Positions 50,515-59,183 of a DNA stretch of 64,000 bases are shown one piece after another. The DNA is from Paraburkholderia kururiensis (GTDB lineage Bacteria > Pseudomonadota > Gammaproteobacteria > Burkholderiales > Burkholderiaceae). Both the position numbers and the translations under genes were made by a program. The stretch lies in contig NZ_CP139965.1 of the NCBI RefSeq assembly GCF_034424375.1, positions 1,302,001 through 1,366,000 on the forward strand, written 5' to 3'. Positions within the stretch are counted from its first letter, which is position 1. The number at the start of each line of letters is the position of its first letter. The notes under the pieces are model-generated. The model made no database searches. It saw only the letters and a program-made list of their open reading frames with translations, and had not been told where the DNA came from.

Positions 50515-50548
50515 GCTTGTTGTTCGCTTGTTGTTTTGCTTGTTGTTC
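50515..50548. repeat. 11-12-bp tandem repeat, three copies
   Basis: GCTTGTTGTTC at 50515, GCTTGTTGTTTT at 50526 and GCTTGTTGTTC at 50538, between the terminator and the agmatinase stop. Confidence 0.8.
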
Positions 50549-50593
50549 AGCTGTTATGGCTCGTCCGTGCCTCACGTGCTGCGTTGCTTCACA

Positions 50594-51547
50594 TCACGCG
50601 CGTCGCGCCACACCCGGCAACACACACAGCAACTCGTACGCAAGGTTCGCACCCAGCAGCGCCGTGGTGCCGAACGGATCGTAGGGCGGCGCCACTTCCA
50701 CCAGGTCGGCCCCCACGATATCGAGACCCCACGCGCCGCGCACGATCTCCAGCGCCTGTGGCACCGTGAGCCCCGCGATCTCGGGCGTGCCCGTGCCCGG
50801 CGCGTAGGCAGGGTCGATACCGTCGATGTCGAAGCTGACGTACACGGGGCCGCCGCCCACGCGTTCGCGCACCTCGTCCATGAGCGGGCTCAGCGAGCGG
50901 TTCCAGCATTCCTCGGCCTGCACCACGCGAAAGCCCTGCTCGCGGCACCAGTCGAAGTCTTCGGCCGCGTAGCCTGTGCCGCGCAGACCGATCTGCACCA
51001 CGCGCTCGCAGTCAAGCAGTCCTTCTTCCACCGCGCGGCGAAACGGCGTGCCGTGCGCGATCTTCTCGCCGAACATGGTGTCGTTGACGTCGGCGTGGGC
51101 GTCGACGTGAATCAGGCCGACGCGGCCATGCCGGCGATGCATGGCGCGCAGGATGGGCAGCGCGATGGTGTGGTCGCCGCCCAGCGAAATGGGACGGCAG
51201 CCGTGAGCGAGGATCGCGTCGTAGGCCGCTTCGATGCGCGCGATGGAGTCATGCAGGTTGTACGGATTGGTCGCCACGTCGCCGATGTCGGCCACGCGCA
51301 GCGAGTCGAACGGCGCGGCGCGCGTCGCCATGTTGTAGGGCCGCAGCAGCACGGATTCGCTGCGGATCTGGCGCGGCCCGAAGCGCGCGCCTGTGCGGTT
51401 CGACGTGCCCAGATCGAACGGCACACCCACGAAACAGGCATCGAGCCCTTCGGCGCTTTCCGCGTGCGGCAGACGCATCATCGTGGCGATGCCGCCGAAG
51501 CGGGGCATCGCGTTGCCGCTCATGGGCTGGAAGTATTCGCTGGTCAT
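50594..51547 (-). CDS. speB: Agmatinase/guanidinobutyrase (ureohydrolase family)
   Basis: 317 residues. All dimanganese ligands are present: His126 in SLGGDHT, Asp149, His151 and Asp153 in IHVDAHADVN, Asp240 and Asp242 in SFDIDGIDPAYAPGTGTPE. It hydrolyses the guanidino group of agmatine, guanidinobutyrate or a similar compound, releasing urea. The N-terminus FGGIATMMRLP and divergence from a LysR gene resemble the Pseudomonas guanidinobutyrase (gbuA/gbuR) arrangement, so that substrate is as likely as agmatine; the symbol marks the family. GAGGAAC upstream of ATG 51547. A LysR-box palindrome lies 48 bp upstream. Confidence 0.9.
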   Translation of the reverse strand: MTSEYFQPMSGNAMPRFGGIATMMRLPHAESAEGLDACFVGVPFDLGTSNRTGARFGPRQIRSESVLLRPYNMATRAAPFDSLRVADIGDVATNPYNLHDSIARIEAAYDAILAHGCRPISLGGDHTIALPILRAMHRRHGRVGLIHVDAHADVNDTMFGEKIAHGTPFRRAVEEGLLDCERVVQIGLRGTGYAAEDFDWCREQGFRVVQAEECWNRSLSPLMDEVRERVGGGPVYVSFDIDGIDPAYAPGTGTPEIAGLTVPQALEIVRGAWGLDIVGADLVEVAPPYDPFGTTALLGANLAYELLCVLPGVARRA

Positions 51548-51594
51548 CGCCGTTCCTCGTCGTTTGCGGGTGGATTGGTCTGTATTCATCCGTT

Positions 51595-51611
51595 TTGGCC
51601 TATCATGCCAA
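51595..51611. promoter_or_regulatory. LysR-type box TTGGC N7 GCCAA
   Basis: An interrupted palindrome in the agmatinase-LysR divergent region, 48 bp from the agmatinase start. This is the classical symmetry and spacing for a LysR site and probably binds the regulator at 51722. Two further short palindromes lie at 51665-51672 and 51679-51688. Confidence 0.55.
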
Positions 51612-51721
51612 TGGCCCTTTGCGGCAGTAGTGTGCGGCACCAAAATCGAAACTTGAATCGCTAAGTTCGAACGTTAACATTGATCAATCGGTATGTATTT
51701 TTTTGAAGGCAGGAACCTGAC

Positions 51722-52630
51722 ATGCTGGGCGCGCTGACCGACCTCGACCTGCGCCTGATACGCGTGTTCGTCGCCGTGGCCGATGCGGGCGGCGTGAGCG
51801 TCGCGCAGTCCACGCTCAACGTGAGCCAGCCCACCATCAGCACGCAGCTTTCCACGCTCGAAACGCGGCTCGGCTTCCGGCTCTGCGAGCGGGGCCGCGG
51901 CGGCTTTCGTCTCACGACGAAGGGCGAGCGCTTCTACGCGCTCGCGAAAAAGCTCTACGCGGCCGTGGACGAGTTCAGCAGCGAGGCGCGCCACATGGAC
52001 AAACAACTGGTGGGCTCGCTCGATATCGGCTTGATCGGGCACACGCCCGTGAGCCATAACGCGCGCATCAGCGAAGCCATTGCGCTGTTCCGGCGGCGCG
52101 ACGAGGCCGTGCGCTTCTCGATTTCGGTGCGGCCGCCGGGCGAACTCGAAGAGCGGTTGCTGGCGGCCGACGTGGACGTCGCCATCGGCTACTTCTGGCA
52201 CCGCGTGCCTACGCTCGACTACACGCCGCTCTTCGAGGAGCGGCAGGTGGCCTACTGCGGGCGCGGGCATCCGCTGTATCGCCAGGCGGGGCGGCTCGAT
52301 CCGTCGAAGGCTGCGGACTTCGAATGGGCGTGGCGCACGTATCCGTTGCCTGAGGTGCAGCTTTCCACGACGCCCGCGAAGGTGACGGCCCAGGCGGACA
52401 ACATGGAAGCCGTCGCGCTGCTGATTCTTTCGGGGCACCACCTCGGGTATCTGCCGCAGCATTTCGCGGCGCCTTACGTGAAGCAGGGCCTGCTCGCGGC
52501 GCTGAACCCCGCCAAGCTGCGCTACGACGTGACGTTTCACATGGTCACGCAGCAGCGCAACCGCAGGGGCCCGATTGTCGAGGCGTTTCTCGAAGACATG
52601 CGGCGCGCGCATGGCGCGCCGCAAGCGTGA
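51722..52630 (+). CDS. LysR-type regulator of the ureohydrolase gene
   Basis: 302 residues: helix-turn-helix VFVAVADAGGVSVAQSTLNV, QPTISTQLSTLETRLGFRLC and effector domain (LVGSLDIGLIGHTPVSHNAR). AGGAA ribosome site. Divergent from the agmatinase/guanidinobutyrase gene across 174 bp holding palindromic sites, so control of that gene by its guanidino substrate is inferred. Confidence 0.88.
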   Translation: MLGALTDLDLRLIRVFVAVADAGGVSVAQSTLNVSQPTISTQLSTLETRLGFRLCERGRGGFRLTTKGERFYALAKKLYAAVDEFSSEARHMDKQLVGSLDIGLIGHTPVSHNARISEAIALFRRRDEAVRFSISVRPPGELEERLLAADVDVAIGYFWHRVPTLDYTPLFEERQVAYCGRGHPLYRQAGRLDPSKAADFEWAWRTYPLPEVQLSTTPAKVTAQADNMEAVALLILSGHHLGYLPQHFAAPYVKQGLLAALNPAKLRYDVTFHMVTQQRNRRGPIVEAFLEDMRRAHGAPQA

Positions 52631-52756
52631 GCGACGACGATGCACCGCACGTTTTATTCGCCTCGCATAAATCCGCATGTTCCCGAGCGAACCCTGCGAC
52701 GGCTCCGTCGCCGTCGGCCGTTCCAATGACGCCACGCGAACGGGCCGGCCCGGCGC

Positions 52757-52999
52757 CTACCCGTTCAATCCCTCCCGGCCGCCGCGGCCGCGTGACGCCG
52801 CCGTGCAGCGCCGGTTCAGTTCCGAGCGAATGAAGCGGTCCGCCAGCAGCCGGCGTGTTTCGAGCAGCCCGTAGCGGGTGCACAAGATGCCTTCGATGGC
52901 CTGCCAGTCGGCATAGCGTCCGCTGTCCGCCAGGCTGTAAGCCACGTGCCGTATCGTTTCGCGTCGTCCGGTCCTGAGCACGTCTGTCGTGGTCCTCAC
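52757..52999 (-). CDS. Small conserved hypothetical protein (Burkholderiales type)
   Basis: 80 residues from GTG at 52999, preceded by GAGGGGGG at good spacing. The core TIRHVAYSLADSGRYADWQA followed by IEGILCTRYG and an Arg/Leu-rich helix is a pattern I recognise from many short, uncharacterised Burkholderia proteins. Helical and basic, no membrane segment or signal. An upstream ATG at 53089 in the same frame would add 30 Arg-rich residues without a ribosome site and is rejected. Function unknown. Confidence 0.6.
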   Translation of the reverse strand: MRTTTDVLRTGRRETIRHVAYSLADSGRYADWQAIEGILCTRYGLLETRRLLADRFIRSELNRRCTAASRGRGGREGLNG

Positions 53000-53257
53000 G
53001 ATCTGCCCCCCCTCGGCTTGGACATGTGCAGTGATGCGCCGGTACGCGCCGCGCCGTCTGCGCGCGCCGCCGGCATGTCGATCTTTCAATATAGGACTGC
53101 GCCGGCGGATGCTGCAAGGCAGGGGTTTCGAGGCAGCAAGACGACAAGGCCCACCGCGCAGAACAGGGCGGCACAGGCGGGCACGGCGCCACGCCCGCCC
53201 ACTGCATGCCCTGTGCTATGTTTGCGCCTTGCCCCACCTCTCTGCTGCTTTGTCCCC

Positions 53258-54139
53258 ATGCCCATCATCAGCGAACTGTTCGTCTATCCGATCAAGTCGT
53301 GCGCGGGCGTTGCGCTGTCCCGTGCGCGCCTCGGCGAAACCGGCTTCGATTACGACCGCAGCTGGATGCTCGTCGATGCCGCGGGCGTGATGCTCACGCA
53401 GCGCGTTCATCCGCGGCTCGCGCTCGTGAAGCCCGTCTTCGGCGACGGCGTGCTCACCATCAGCGCGCCGGACCGCGCGCCGCTCATGACGCCGCTTTCC
53501 GCCGCCAATCTTGCGGACGATCTTGCCGGCGCGCCCACTGTCGCCGCGACCGTCTGGAAAGACACGGTGGAAGCGCTCGATACAGGCGCAGAAACCGCGG
53601 CATGGTTCAGCGACTTCCTCGGTTTTCCCGTGCGTCTGGTGCGCTTCGCGCCCTCGGCGCGCCGCGAGGTGAGCCGCAAGTGGACCGGCGAATTCGTTTC
53701 GACGACGCAATTCGCCGATGGTTATCCGCTGCTCGTGTTGGGTCAGGCGTCGCTGGACGATCTCAACGCGCGGCTCGCAACCAGGGGCGCGCCGCCCGTG
53801 CCCGTGAACCGCTTTCGTCCCAACGTGGTGGTGTCGGGGCTCGACCCTTATGAAGAAGATTACGTGGAGCGCCTCGAGATCGACGCGAGCGGTACAACCG
53901 TGGATGTGCGGCTCGTGAAGCTCTGCACGCGCTGCCCGATGCCCACCATCGACCAGCAAACCGGCGCACCCGACCCGGCCTGGCCGCACGAGCCGCTCGA
54001 CACCATGCAGGCGTATCGCGCGAATCCGCGTTTCGACGGCGCGCTCACGTTCGGTAACAACGGCATCGTGGTGGCCGGCGCGGGCACGTGGCTCGAAGTG
54101 GGGATGACCGTGAACGCGGAACTGGGCTTCGACGCCTGA
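53258..54139 (+). CDS. MOSC-domain protein (YcbX/mARC-like)
   Basis: 293 residues. A MOSC_N beta-barrel at about 1-120 (ISELFVYPIKSCAGVAL, DRSWMLVDAAGVMLTQR) and a MOSC domain at about 125-285 (NRFRPNVVVSGLDPYEEDYV) with the conserved Cys223 in VKLCTRCPMP, the expected molybdenum ligand. No C-terminal 2Fe-2S ferredoxin domain is present, unlike E. coli YcbX. Relatives reduce N-hydroxylated bases. Start 53258 matches the family N-terminus; the frame upstream is not similar. Confidence 0.9.
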   Translation: MPIISELFVYPIKSCAGVALSRARLGETGFDYDRSWMLVDAAGVMLTQRVHPRLALVKPVFGDGVLTISAPDRAPLMTPLSAANLADDLAGAPTVAATVWKDTVEALDTGAETAAWFSDFLGFPVRLVRFAPSARREVSRKWTGEFVSTTQFADGYPLLVLGQASLDDLNARLATRGAPPVPVNRFRPNVVVSGLDPYEEDYVERLEIDASGTTVDVRLVKLCTRCPMPTIDQQTGAPDPAWPHEPLDTMQAYRANPRFDGALTFGNNGIVVAGAGTWLEVGMTVNAELGFDA

Positions 54140-54216
54140 GTCTGCAAGCCGGCAGGCGGGCGGGGCGTTTTTGGCCTCATGGCGCCACCTCCACCTGCCG
54201 CGTGGCGCACATCGCA

Positions 54217-55089
54217 TCACGCCGTGGCCGCCGCTTCCTGCAAGACCCAGTCGCGAAACAGCTGCATCGCGGGGGACAGGCGGCGCGACTTCAGCCACGT
54301 GAGCCAGTAGGCCCCCGCACGCAGTTCCGCCTCGAAGACGCGCACCAGCGTACCCGTTTGCAGTTCGTGCACGAACATGCGCGGCGGCGCGAGCGCCACG
54401 CCCGCGCCCTGAACCGCCGCCTCCACCATCAGCCGCGACGAATCGAAGACCGGGCCCTTGGCCGCGAGCGGCGCCACGCCCGCGGCCGCGAACCAGTTCG
54501 GCCATTCGTCGGTGCGATACGAACGCAGCAGCGTTTCGTTGGCGAGGTCGGCGGGCTTCTTGAGGCGCCTCGCAATGGCCGGCGCGCAGAGCACCGCGAG
54601 CGGGGCATCGAGCAGCAGCGTGTTGTGAGTGGCAGGCCAGCCGCCGTCGCCGAAGCGCACGGCGAAGTCGAGCCCTTCGGCCGCGAGGTCCACGAGGTTG
54701 TTGTGCGTGAGCAGACGCAACTCCACGAACGGATGCGTTTCGCGAAATGGCTTGAGCCGCGGAATCAGCCAGCCCACCGCGAACGTGCCCACCGCGCCCA
54801 CCGTGAGCACCTGGCGGCGCCGGCCGCCTTCGAACTGCTTGAGCACGGTCTCGATGCGCCCGAACGATTCGCTGAGCACGGGCAGCAGGGCGAGCCCTTC
54901 GTCGGTGATCGCAAGGCCGCGCGGCAGGCGCTTGAAGAGCGCGCAGCCCAGCCGCGCTTCGAGCGTGCGCACCTGCTGGCTCACGGCGGCCTGGGTGACG
55001 TTGAGCTCCTGCGCCGCGCGCGTGAAGCTCAGATGCCGCGCCGACGACTCGAATGCCCGCAGCGCGTTGAGAGGAAGATGAAGACGCAT
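54217..55089 (-). CDS. LysR-type regulator of the beta-lactamase (PenR/AmpR/GcvA subgroup)
   Basis: 290 residues. N-terminus MRLHLPLNALRAFESSARHL and the helix-turn-helix FTRAAQELNVTQAAVSQQVR are classic AmpR/GcvA features. The effector domain begins VLTVGAVGTFAVGWLIPRLK. It is divergent from a class A beta-lactamase gene (130-bp gap), the arrangement of penR-penA in Burkholderia, where the regulator responds to cell-wall fragments or beta-lactams. Identification rests on motif and context. Confidence 0.9.
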   Translation of the reverse strand: MRLHLPLNALRAFESSARHLSFTRAAQELNVTQAAVSQQVRTLEARLGCALFKRLPRGLAITDEGLALLPVLSESFGRIETVLKQFEGGRRRQVLTVGAVGTFAVGWLIPRLKPFRETHPFVELRLLTHNNLVDLAAEGLDFAVRFGDGGWPATHNTLLLDAPLAVLCAPAIARRLKKPADLANETLLRSYRTDEWPNWFAAAGVAPLAAKGPVFDSSRLMVEAAVQGAGVALAPPRMFVHELQTGTLVRVFEAELRAGAYWLTWLKSRRLSPAMQLFRDWVLQEAAATA

Positions 55090-55219
55090 GGTTGCCGAAG
55101 CCGATAGATTTTCTTTTGCGTGGCGGCAATTATCGTCGATTGTCGGCGGCTCGCAACGGGCCGATAGTGCTGTTCGTGCAGCACCCTCGCCCGACCATCA
55201 CGACAAGAGACGACCCATC

Positions 55220-56134
55220 ATGACCCATCGCCGTCATCGCGCTTACCGCCGAACCCTGTTGCTCGCCGCCGGCATGTTGCCGCTCGCGCTGACCTTGAAG
55301 ACGCGAGCGCAGACCTCGCCGACCGCATCGCAGGATGCCTCCGTACGAGACGCGCTCGCCGCGCTGGAACGCACGTCGGGCGGACGTCTGGGCGTGTGCG
55401 CCATCGATACGGAAGGCGGCGGCAAGGCGCGCGCGATCGGCTATCGCGCCGACGAACGCTTTGCCGTTTGCAGCACCTTCAAGGTCGTTCTGGCCGCGGC
55501 CATTCTGGCGCGCAGCCTCGACGTGCCCGGCCTGATGCAAAGGCGCATCCGCTACACGAAGCAAGACCTCGCGCACTACTCGCCGGTTTCCTCGAAGCAC
55601 GTGAGAGACGGCATGACAGTAGCGGAACTATGTCAGGCCGCGATCCAGTACAGCGACAATACTGCGGCGAACCAGCTCATGAAGGTGCTGGGCGGTCCGC
55701 AGGCCGTGACGGCCTACGCGCATGCCACAGGCAATACCGCCTTCCGGCTGGACCGCTGGGAGACCGAACTCAACACGGCCATCCCGGGCGACCTGCGCGA
55801 CACGTCCACGCCGGCCGCCATGGCGCACACGCTGGAGACGCTCACCGTGGGACAGGCGCTGCCAGCGGCACAACGCGATCAGCTCGTGACATGGCTGCGC
55901 GGCAACACGACGGGCGCGCATCGCATTCGCGCGGGCGTTCCGGGGGATTGGGCCGTGGGCGACAAGACGGGTACCGGCGACTACGGCACCACCAACGATC
56001 TGGCCATTCTCTGGCCGCCCCGGCGTGCGCCCGTCATGCTGGCCGTCTACTTCACGCAGCGCGAGCCGAAGGCGAAGGCACGCGACGACGTGATCGCCGC
56101 GGCGGCGCGCATCGTGGCGGGGGCATTGGGATAG
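55220..56134 (+). CDS. PenA-like class A beta-lactamase with Tat-type signal
   Basis: 304 residues. The leader has YRRTLLLAAG, a twin-arginine type signal as in Burkholderia PenA. Active-site motifs in Ambler terms: Cys69-Ser70-Thr-Phe-Lys73 (VCSTFK), Ser130-Asp-Asn (YSDN), Glu166 in RWETELN with Asn170, and Lys234-Thr-Gly (GDKTGTGDYG). Position 238 is Gly, so the Cys69-Cys238 disulfide of KPC-type carbapenemases cannot form. It opens the beta-lactam ring by the acyl-Ser70 mechanism in the periplasm. Divergent LysR regulator upstream. The spectrum cannot be read from sequence alone. Confidence 0.93.
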   Translation: MTHRRHRAYRRTLLLAAGMLPLALTLKTRAQTSPTASQDASVRDALAALERTSGGRLGVCAIDTEGGGKARAIGYRADERFAVCSTFKVVLAAAILARSLDVPGLMQRRIRYTKQDLAHYSPVSSKHVRDGMTVAELCQAAIQYSDNTAANQLMKVLGGPQAVTAYAHATGNTAFRLDRWETELNTAIPGDLRDTSTPAAMAHTLETLTVGQALPAAQRDQLVTWLRGNTTGAHRIRAGVPGDWAVGDKTGTGDYGTTNDLAILWPPRRAPVMLAVYFTQREPKAKARDDVIAAAARIVAGALG

Positions 56135-56152
56135 GGTGCGAGCAGGCGGCCG

Positions 56153-57106
56153 TCAAGCCGCCTGCATGATGCGGCGGAACGCGTTCGGCGCGACGCCGAG
56201 CGCGTCGCGAAAGCGATGGCTGAAGTGCGCCGCGTTCGCGTAGCCGCATTGCGCGGCCACCTCGGCGAGCGGCAGTGCGGTGTGGCGCAACAGCGCGCGT
56301 GCCCGTTCGATGCGCCGGCCGGCAATCCACGCATGCGGCGCTGCGCCGAACGAAAGGCGGAACATCCGCGCGAAATGGTATTCGGAGAGCGCGGCCTCGT
56401 TGGCCAGATCGCCCAGCGTGATGGGCTGCGTGAGATGCGCGTCGATGTACTCGCACAGGCGCCGCCGCACGGCCGGCGCGAGTCCGCCCTTCAACGCGAG
56501 GTCCGCGCGCGTGGCGCTCTGTCCGCGCAGCAGCAGGCTCAGCACTTCGTGCGCGGTTTCGTTGACGCGCAGCTTGCCGTCGGCGTCGTCCCAGTGTTCG
56601 TCGATCAGCATCCGGCATAGCGCCGCGATGCGTTCGTCCTCGAAATAGGTGCGGTCGGCGAGCGTGAGTTCGCGCGGTTCGCGGTCCAGTTCCTGCACCG
56701 CGCGGCGCGTGAAATGCTCGGGCAGGAAGTAGAGGTGCAGGAAGTGCATTTCGCCGCGCACCCACCACGAGGACTCGTGATCGCCCGGCAGCGCGCACAG
56801 GCGGCTCGGCGCGCCATAGCGGCCCGGCAGCTTGCGGCGCTCGGTGCGATAGCCGCCGTCCAGGTAGCACGACAGCGTGTGATGGCCCGGGTGGTCGTAG
56901 GCGGTTTCGACTTCGTCGGTGAAGCGTGACCATTCGGCGATGGCGAGCTGGTCCCCGAGCCACGCGAAGCGTTCGAGCTTCGCGTCCGTTTCGCTCAACG
57001 TGCGGCACACCGAATGCAGCCCGAACGGCATCTCGCCGGCTTCGCGCAGGCGGGCGAGGGAGTCGGGCGGGGCGTCGTTCGCGCAGGCAAGGATGGGGTC
57101 GCACAT
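56153..57106 (-). CDS. AraC-family regulator (divergent from EamA transporter)
   Basis: 317 residues. Cupin-like N-terminal part (about 60-150) and a C-terminal double helix-turn-helix with ITLGDLANEAALSEYHFARM and LPLAEVAAQCGYANAAHFSH. Start at MCDPILACANDAPPD (57106); the in-frame extension to 57289 has no family similarity and crosses the divergent promoter region. It lies 199 bp from the EamA gene, a likely target. Confidence 0.87.
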   Translation of the reverse strand: MCDPILACANDAPPDSLARLREAGEMPFGLHSVCRTLSETDAKLERFAWLGDQLAIAEWSRFTDEVETAYDHPGHHTLSCYLDGGYRTERRKLPGRYGAPSRLCALPGDHESSWWVRGEMHFLHLYFLPEHFTRRAVQELDREPRELTLADRTYFEDERIAALCRMLIDEHWDDADGKLRVNETAHEVLSLLLRGQSATRADLALKGGLAPAVRRRLCEYIDAHLTQPITLGDLANEAALSEYHFARMFRLSFGAAPHAWIAGRRIERARALLRHTALPLAEVAAQCGYANAAHFSHRFRDALGVAPNAFRRIMQAA

Positions 57107-57305
57107 GGTCGCGCCAGTATAAGGCCGCGGGTTGCCGGGCGCCGGCGGGAGCCCGAAAAGACCGCAATTCTGGACAACGCGCGGATGGTGCGCGGCGGCA
57201 CAGTGGGCGTTGCTGGGCAGCTTGCGTCCGCGGTTCGAGAGCGGCGCAGCAAAGACTCCTTCAAAACCAGGCCCAGGTTCGCTACTCACCCATGTTCATT
57301 GCGCC

Positions 57306-58202
57306 ATGAATCTCTTTCTTTACGCCGTCACCGTGCTGATCTGGGGCACCACGTGGATCGCCATCAAATGGCAGCTCGGCGCGGTGCCGCCGCCTGTTTC
57401 CATTGCGTGGCGCTTCTGGCTCGCGGCCGCCGCGATGTTCCTGCTGCTGCGTCTCTTCAAGCGGCCCATGAAGCCGCCGCGCGGCGCGTGGCGCTTTCTC
57501 GTCGCCCAGGGCTTTGCGCTCTTCTGCATCAACTTTCTGTGCTTCTACTACGCCGAGCAGGCGGTGCCGAGCGGACTCGTGGCCGTGGTGTTCTCCACCG
57601 CGCCGCTGCTCAATTCGATCAACGGCCGGCTCTTCATGGGGCGGCCGCTCCAGCCGTCGGCCATTGCGGGCGCGGCGCTCGGCCTTGCCGGCATTGCGTG
57701 CCTGTTCCTGCAACAGATGGCGGGGCATGTCGGCGACCACGGCACGTGGCCAGGCCTTGCCATCGCGTTCCTCGGCACGATGTGCTTTTCCGCGGGCAAT
57801 CTGCTGTCCAGCCGGATGCAGTCGATCGGGCTCAATCCGCTCGTCACCAACGGCTGGGCCATGCTGATCGGCGCGGCGGTGCTCACGCTCGGCAGCGCGC
57901 TGGCCGGCCTGCCGTTCACGGTGGAACTCACGCCGCGCTATCTCGGGGCGCTCGCGTATCTCGCGGTGCCGGGGTCGGTGATCGGTTTCACGGCGTACCT
58001 CACGCTCGTGGGGCGCATCGGCCCGGAGCGTGCCGCCTACTGCACGGTGCTGTTCCCGCTGGTCGCGCTGGCGGTCTCCACGGTGTTCGAGGGCTACCAG
58101 TGGTCGCCGCTTGCCGTGGTGGGCTTGCTGCTCGTGGTGGCCGGCAACCTCGTGGCGTTCGACGTCACGCGCCGCGTGTTCGTCCGGCGCGCCAGTTCAT
58201 AG
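57306..58202 (+). CDS. EamA-family (DMT) transporter
   Basis: 298 residues with ten hydrophobic segments in two EamA repeats. Repeat one begins LYAVTVLIWGTTWIAIKWQL and includes CFYYAEQAVPSGLVAVVFST; repeat two begins LAIAFLGTMCFSAGNLL and includes YLAVPGSVIGFTAYLTLV. Such carriers usually export amino acids, metabolites or toxic compounds. Divergent AraC gene. Start 57306 (MNLFLY) fits the first helix; no clear ribosome site. Confidence 0.92.
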   Translation: MNLFLYAVTVLIWGTTWIAIKWQLGAVPPPVSIAWRFWLAAAAMFLLLRLFKRPMKPPRGAWRFLVAQGFALFCINFLCFYYAEQAVPSGLVAVVFSTAPLLNSINGRLFMGRPLQPSAIAGAALGLAGIACLFLQQMAGHVGDHGTWPGLAIAFLGTMCFSAGNLLSSRMQSIGLNPLVTNGWAMLIGAAVLTLGSALAGLPFTVELTPRYLGALAYLAVPGSVIGFTAYLTLVGRIGPERAAYCTVLFPLVALAVSTVFEGYQWSPLAVVGLLLVVAGNLVAFDVTRRVFVRRASS

Positions 58203-58580
58203 CCCCGCTGGATGGACGACGGCTGACGACGGAGCAATCGCGGCGGCCTGCCACGTGCTGGGCGTGCCGCGTTTTCCGTTGATGGCCGGGCCTTGTTCAT
58301 GCTGTGTGCCGAAGAGTGAATCTGTAGCCGTCCGGGCTGGCGGGCGGCTTGCACGGCATCGCTTGGCGGCATCGGTGGGAAGCCTGTGGCGCGCCTTTTA
58401 GGGGCCGGAAGAAACTGCTGGGCCGAAGCGCGAGGGAATAAAGTACGTCGGCCGGGCGTTATTGCTGGCAGTGCCGCGTGCCGCTTGCGCGGTGACTGCG
58501 CGGTAAAACTGCACGGCGGGCTCCGTCCGCGCCGTCCTGATGTCCCGTTGCAGAACCTTCCCGCTTCCAGCCGAGCCACG
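58203..58580. other. Intergenic region without recognised gene
   Basis: 378 bp between the EamA and cytochrome b561 genes, both plus strand. No conserved open frame, hairpin with T-run, or repeat was seen; the cytochrome b561 promoter is presumably near the 3' end. Confidence 0.4.
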
Positions 58581-59183
58581 ATGAACACCAACACTCTACG
58601 GGCGCAGGCCGAACGCGCCCGCCCCGGGCCGTCGGCGCGCTACAGCCGCGTCGCCATCCTGCTTCACTGGGCCATTGCCGCAGGCATTCTCTGCAACGTG
58701 GCGCTGGCCTTGGCCGTCGATGCCTTGCCCGACGCCTGGGTGCGCCCCGTCATCGATACGCACAAGTCCATCGGCATCACCGTGCTGGGTCTCGTGCTCA
58801 TGCGCATCTTGTGGCGCGCGTCGCACCGGCCGCCGCCGTTGCCGCTCGCGTTTCCCCGGGCGGAGCGCGTGGCGGCGCACGTGGCGCACGGGCTGCTCTA
58901 CGCGATCATGCTGGGTTTGCCGCTCTCGGGCTGGTTCCACGACTCGGCCTGGAAGGACGCGGGCACGCACCCCATGACGCTGTTCCACCTCGTGCCGTGG
59001 CCGCGCGTCGGCTTCATCATGCATCTGGAGCCGCAGTTCAAGGAGCACATGCACGACGTGCTCGGCGCCATACACACGTGGTTCGGCTATGCGCTCTATC
59101 TGGTGCTGGCGCTGCACGTGGGCGGCGCGCTCAAGCATGAGCTGATCGATCGGCACTCCGTGCTGCGGCGGATGTGGCCATGA
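58581..59183 (+). CDS. Cytochrome b561-family membrane protein
   Basis: 200 residues, four membrane helices. Heme-ligating His candidates are in VAILLHWAIAAG (first helix), DTHKSIGITVLG (second) and GYALYLVLALHVGGALKHEL (fourth), matching bacterial b561 (CybB/YceJ type). It carries electrons between quinol and a periplasmic or membrane acceptor, superoxide oxidation being one known activity. Its stop overlaps the next gene's ATG (ATGA), an unusual pairing with a glycosyltransferase. Confidence 0.92.
   Translation: MNTNTLRAQAERARPGPSARYSRVAILLHWAIAAGILCNVALALAVDALPDAWVRPVIDTHKSIGITVLGLVLMRILWRASHRPPPLPLAFPRAERVAAHVAHGLLYAIMLGLPLSGWFHDSAWKDAGTHPMTLFHLVPWPRVGFIMHLEPQFKEHMHDVLGAIHTWFGYALYLVLALHVGGALKHELIDRHSVLRRMWP

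Noticed and set aside
53000..53089. ATG start for the small protein at 52757
   Set aside because: It adds an Arg-rich stretch with no ribosome site, whereas GTG 52999 has a strong one.
57107..57289. Extended start of the AraC gene
   Set aside because: The extra residues lie in the divergent promoter region and show no AraC similarity.
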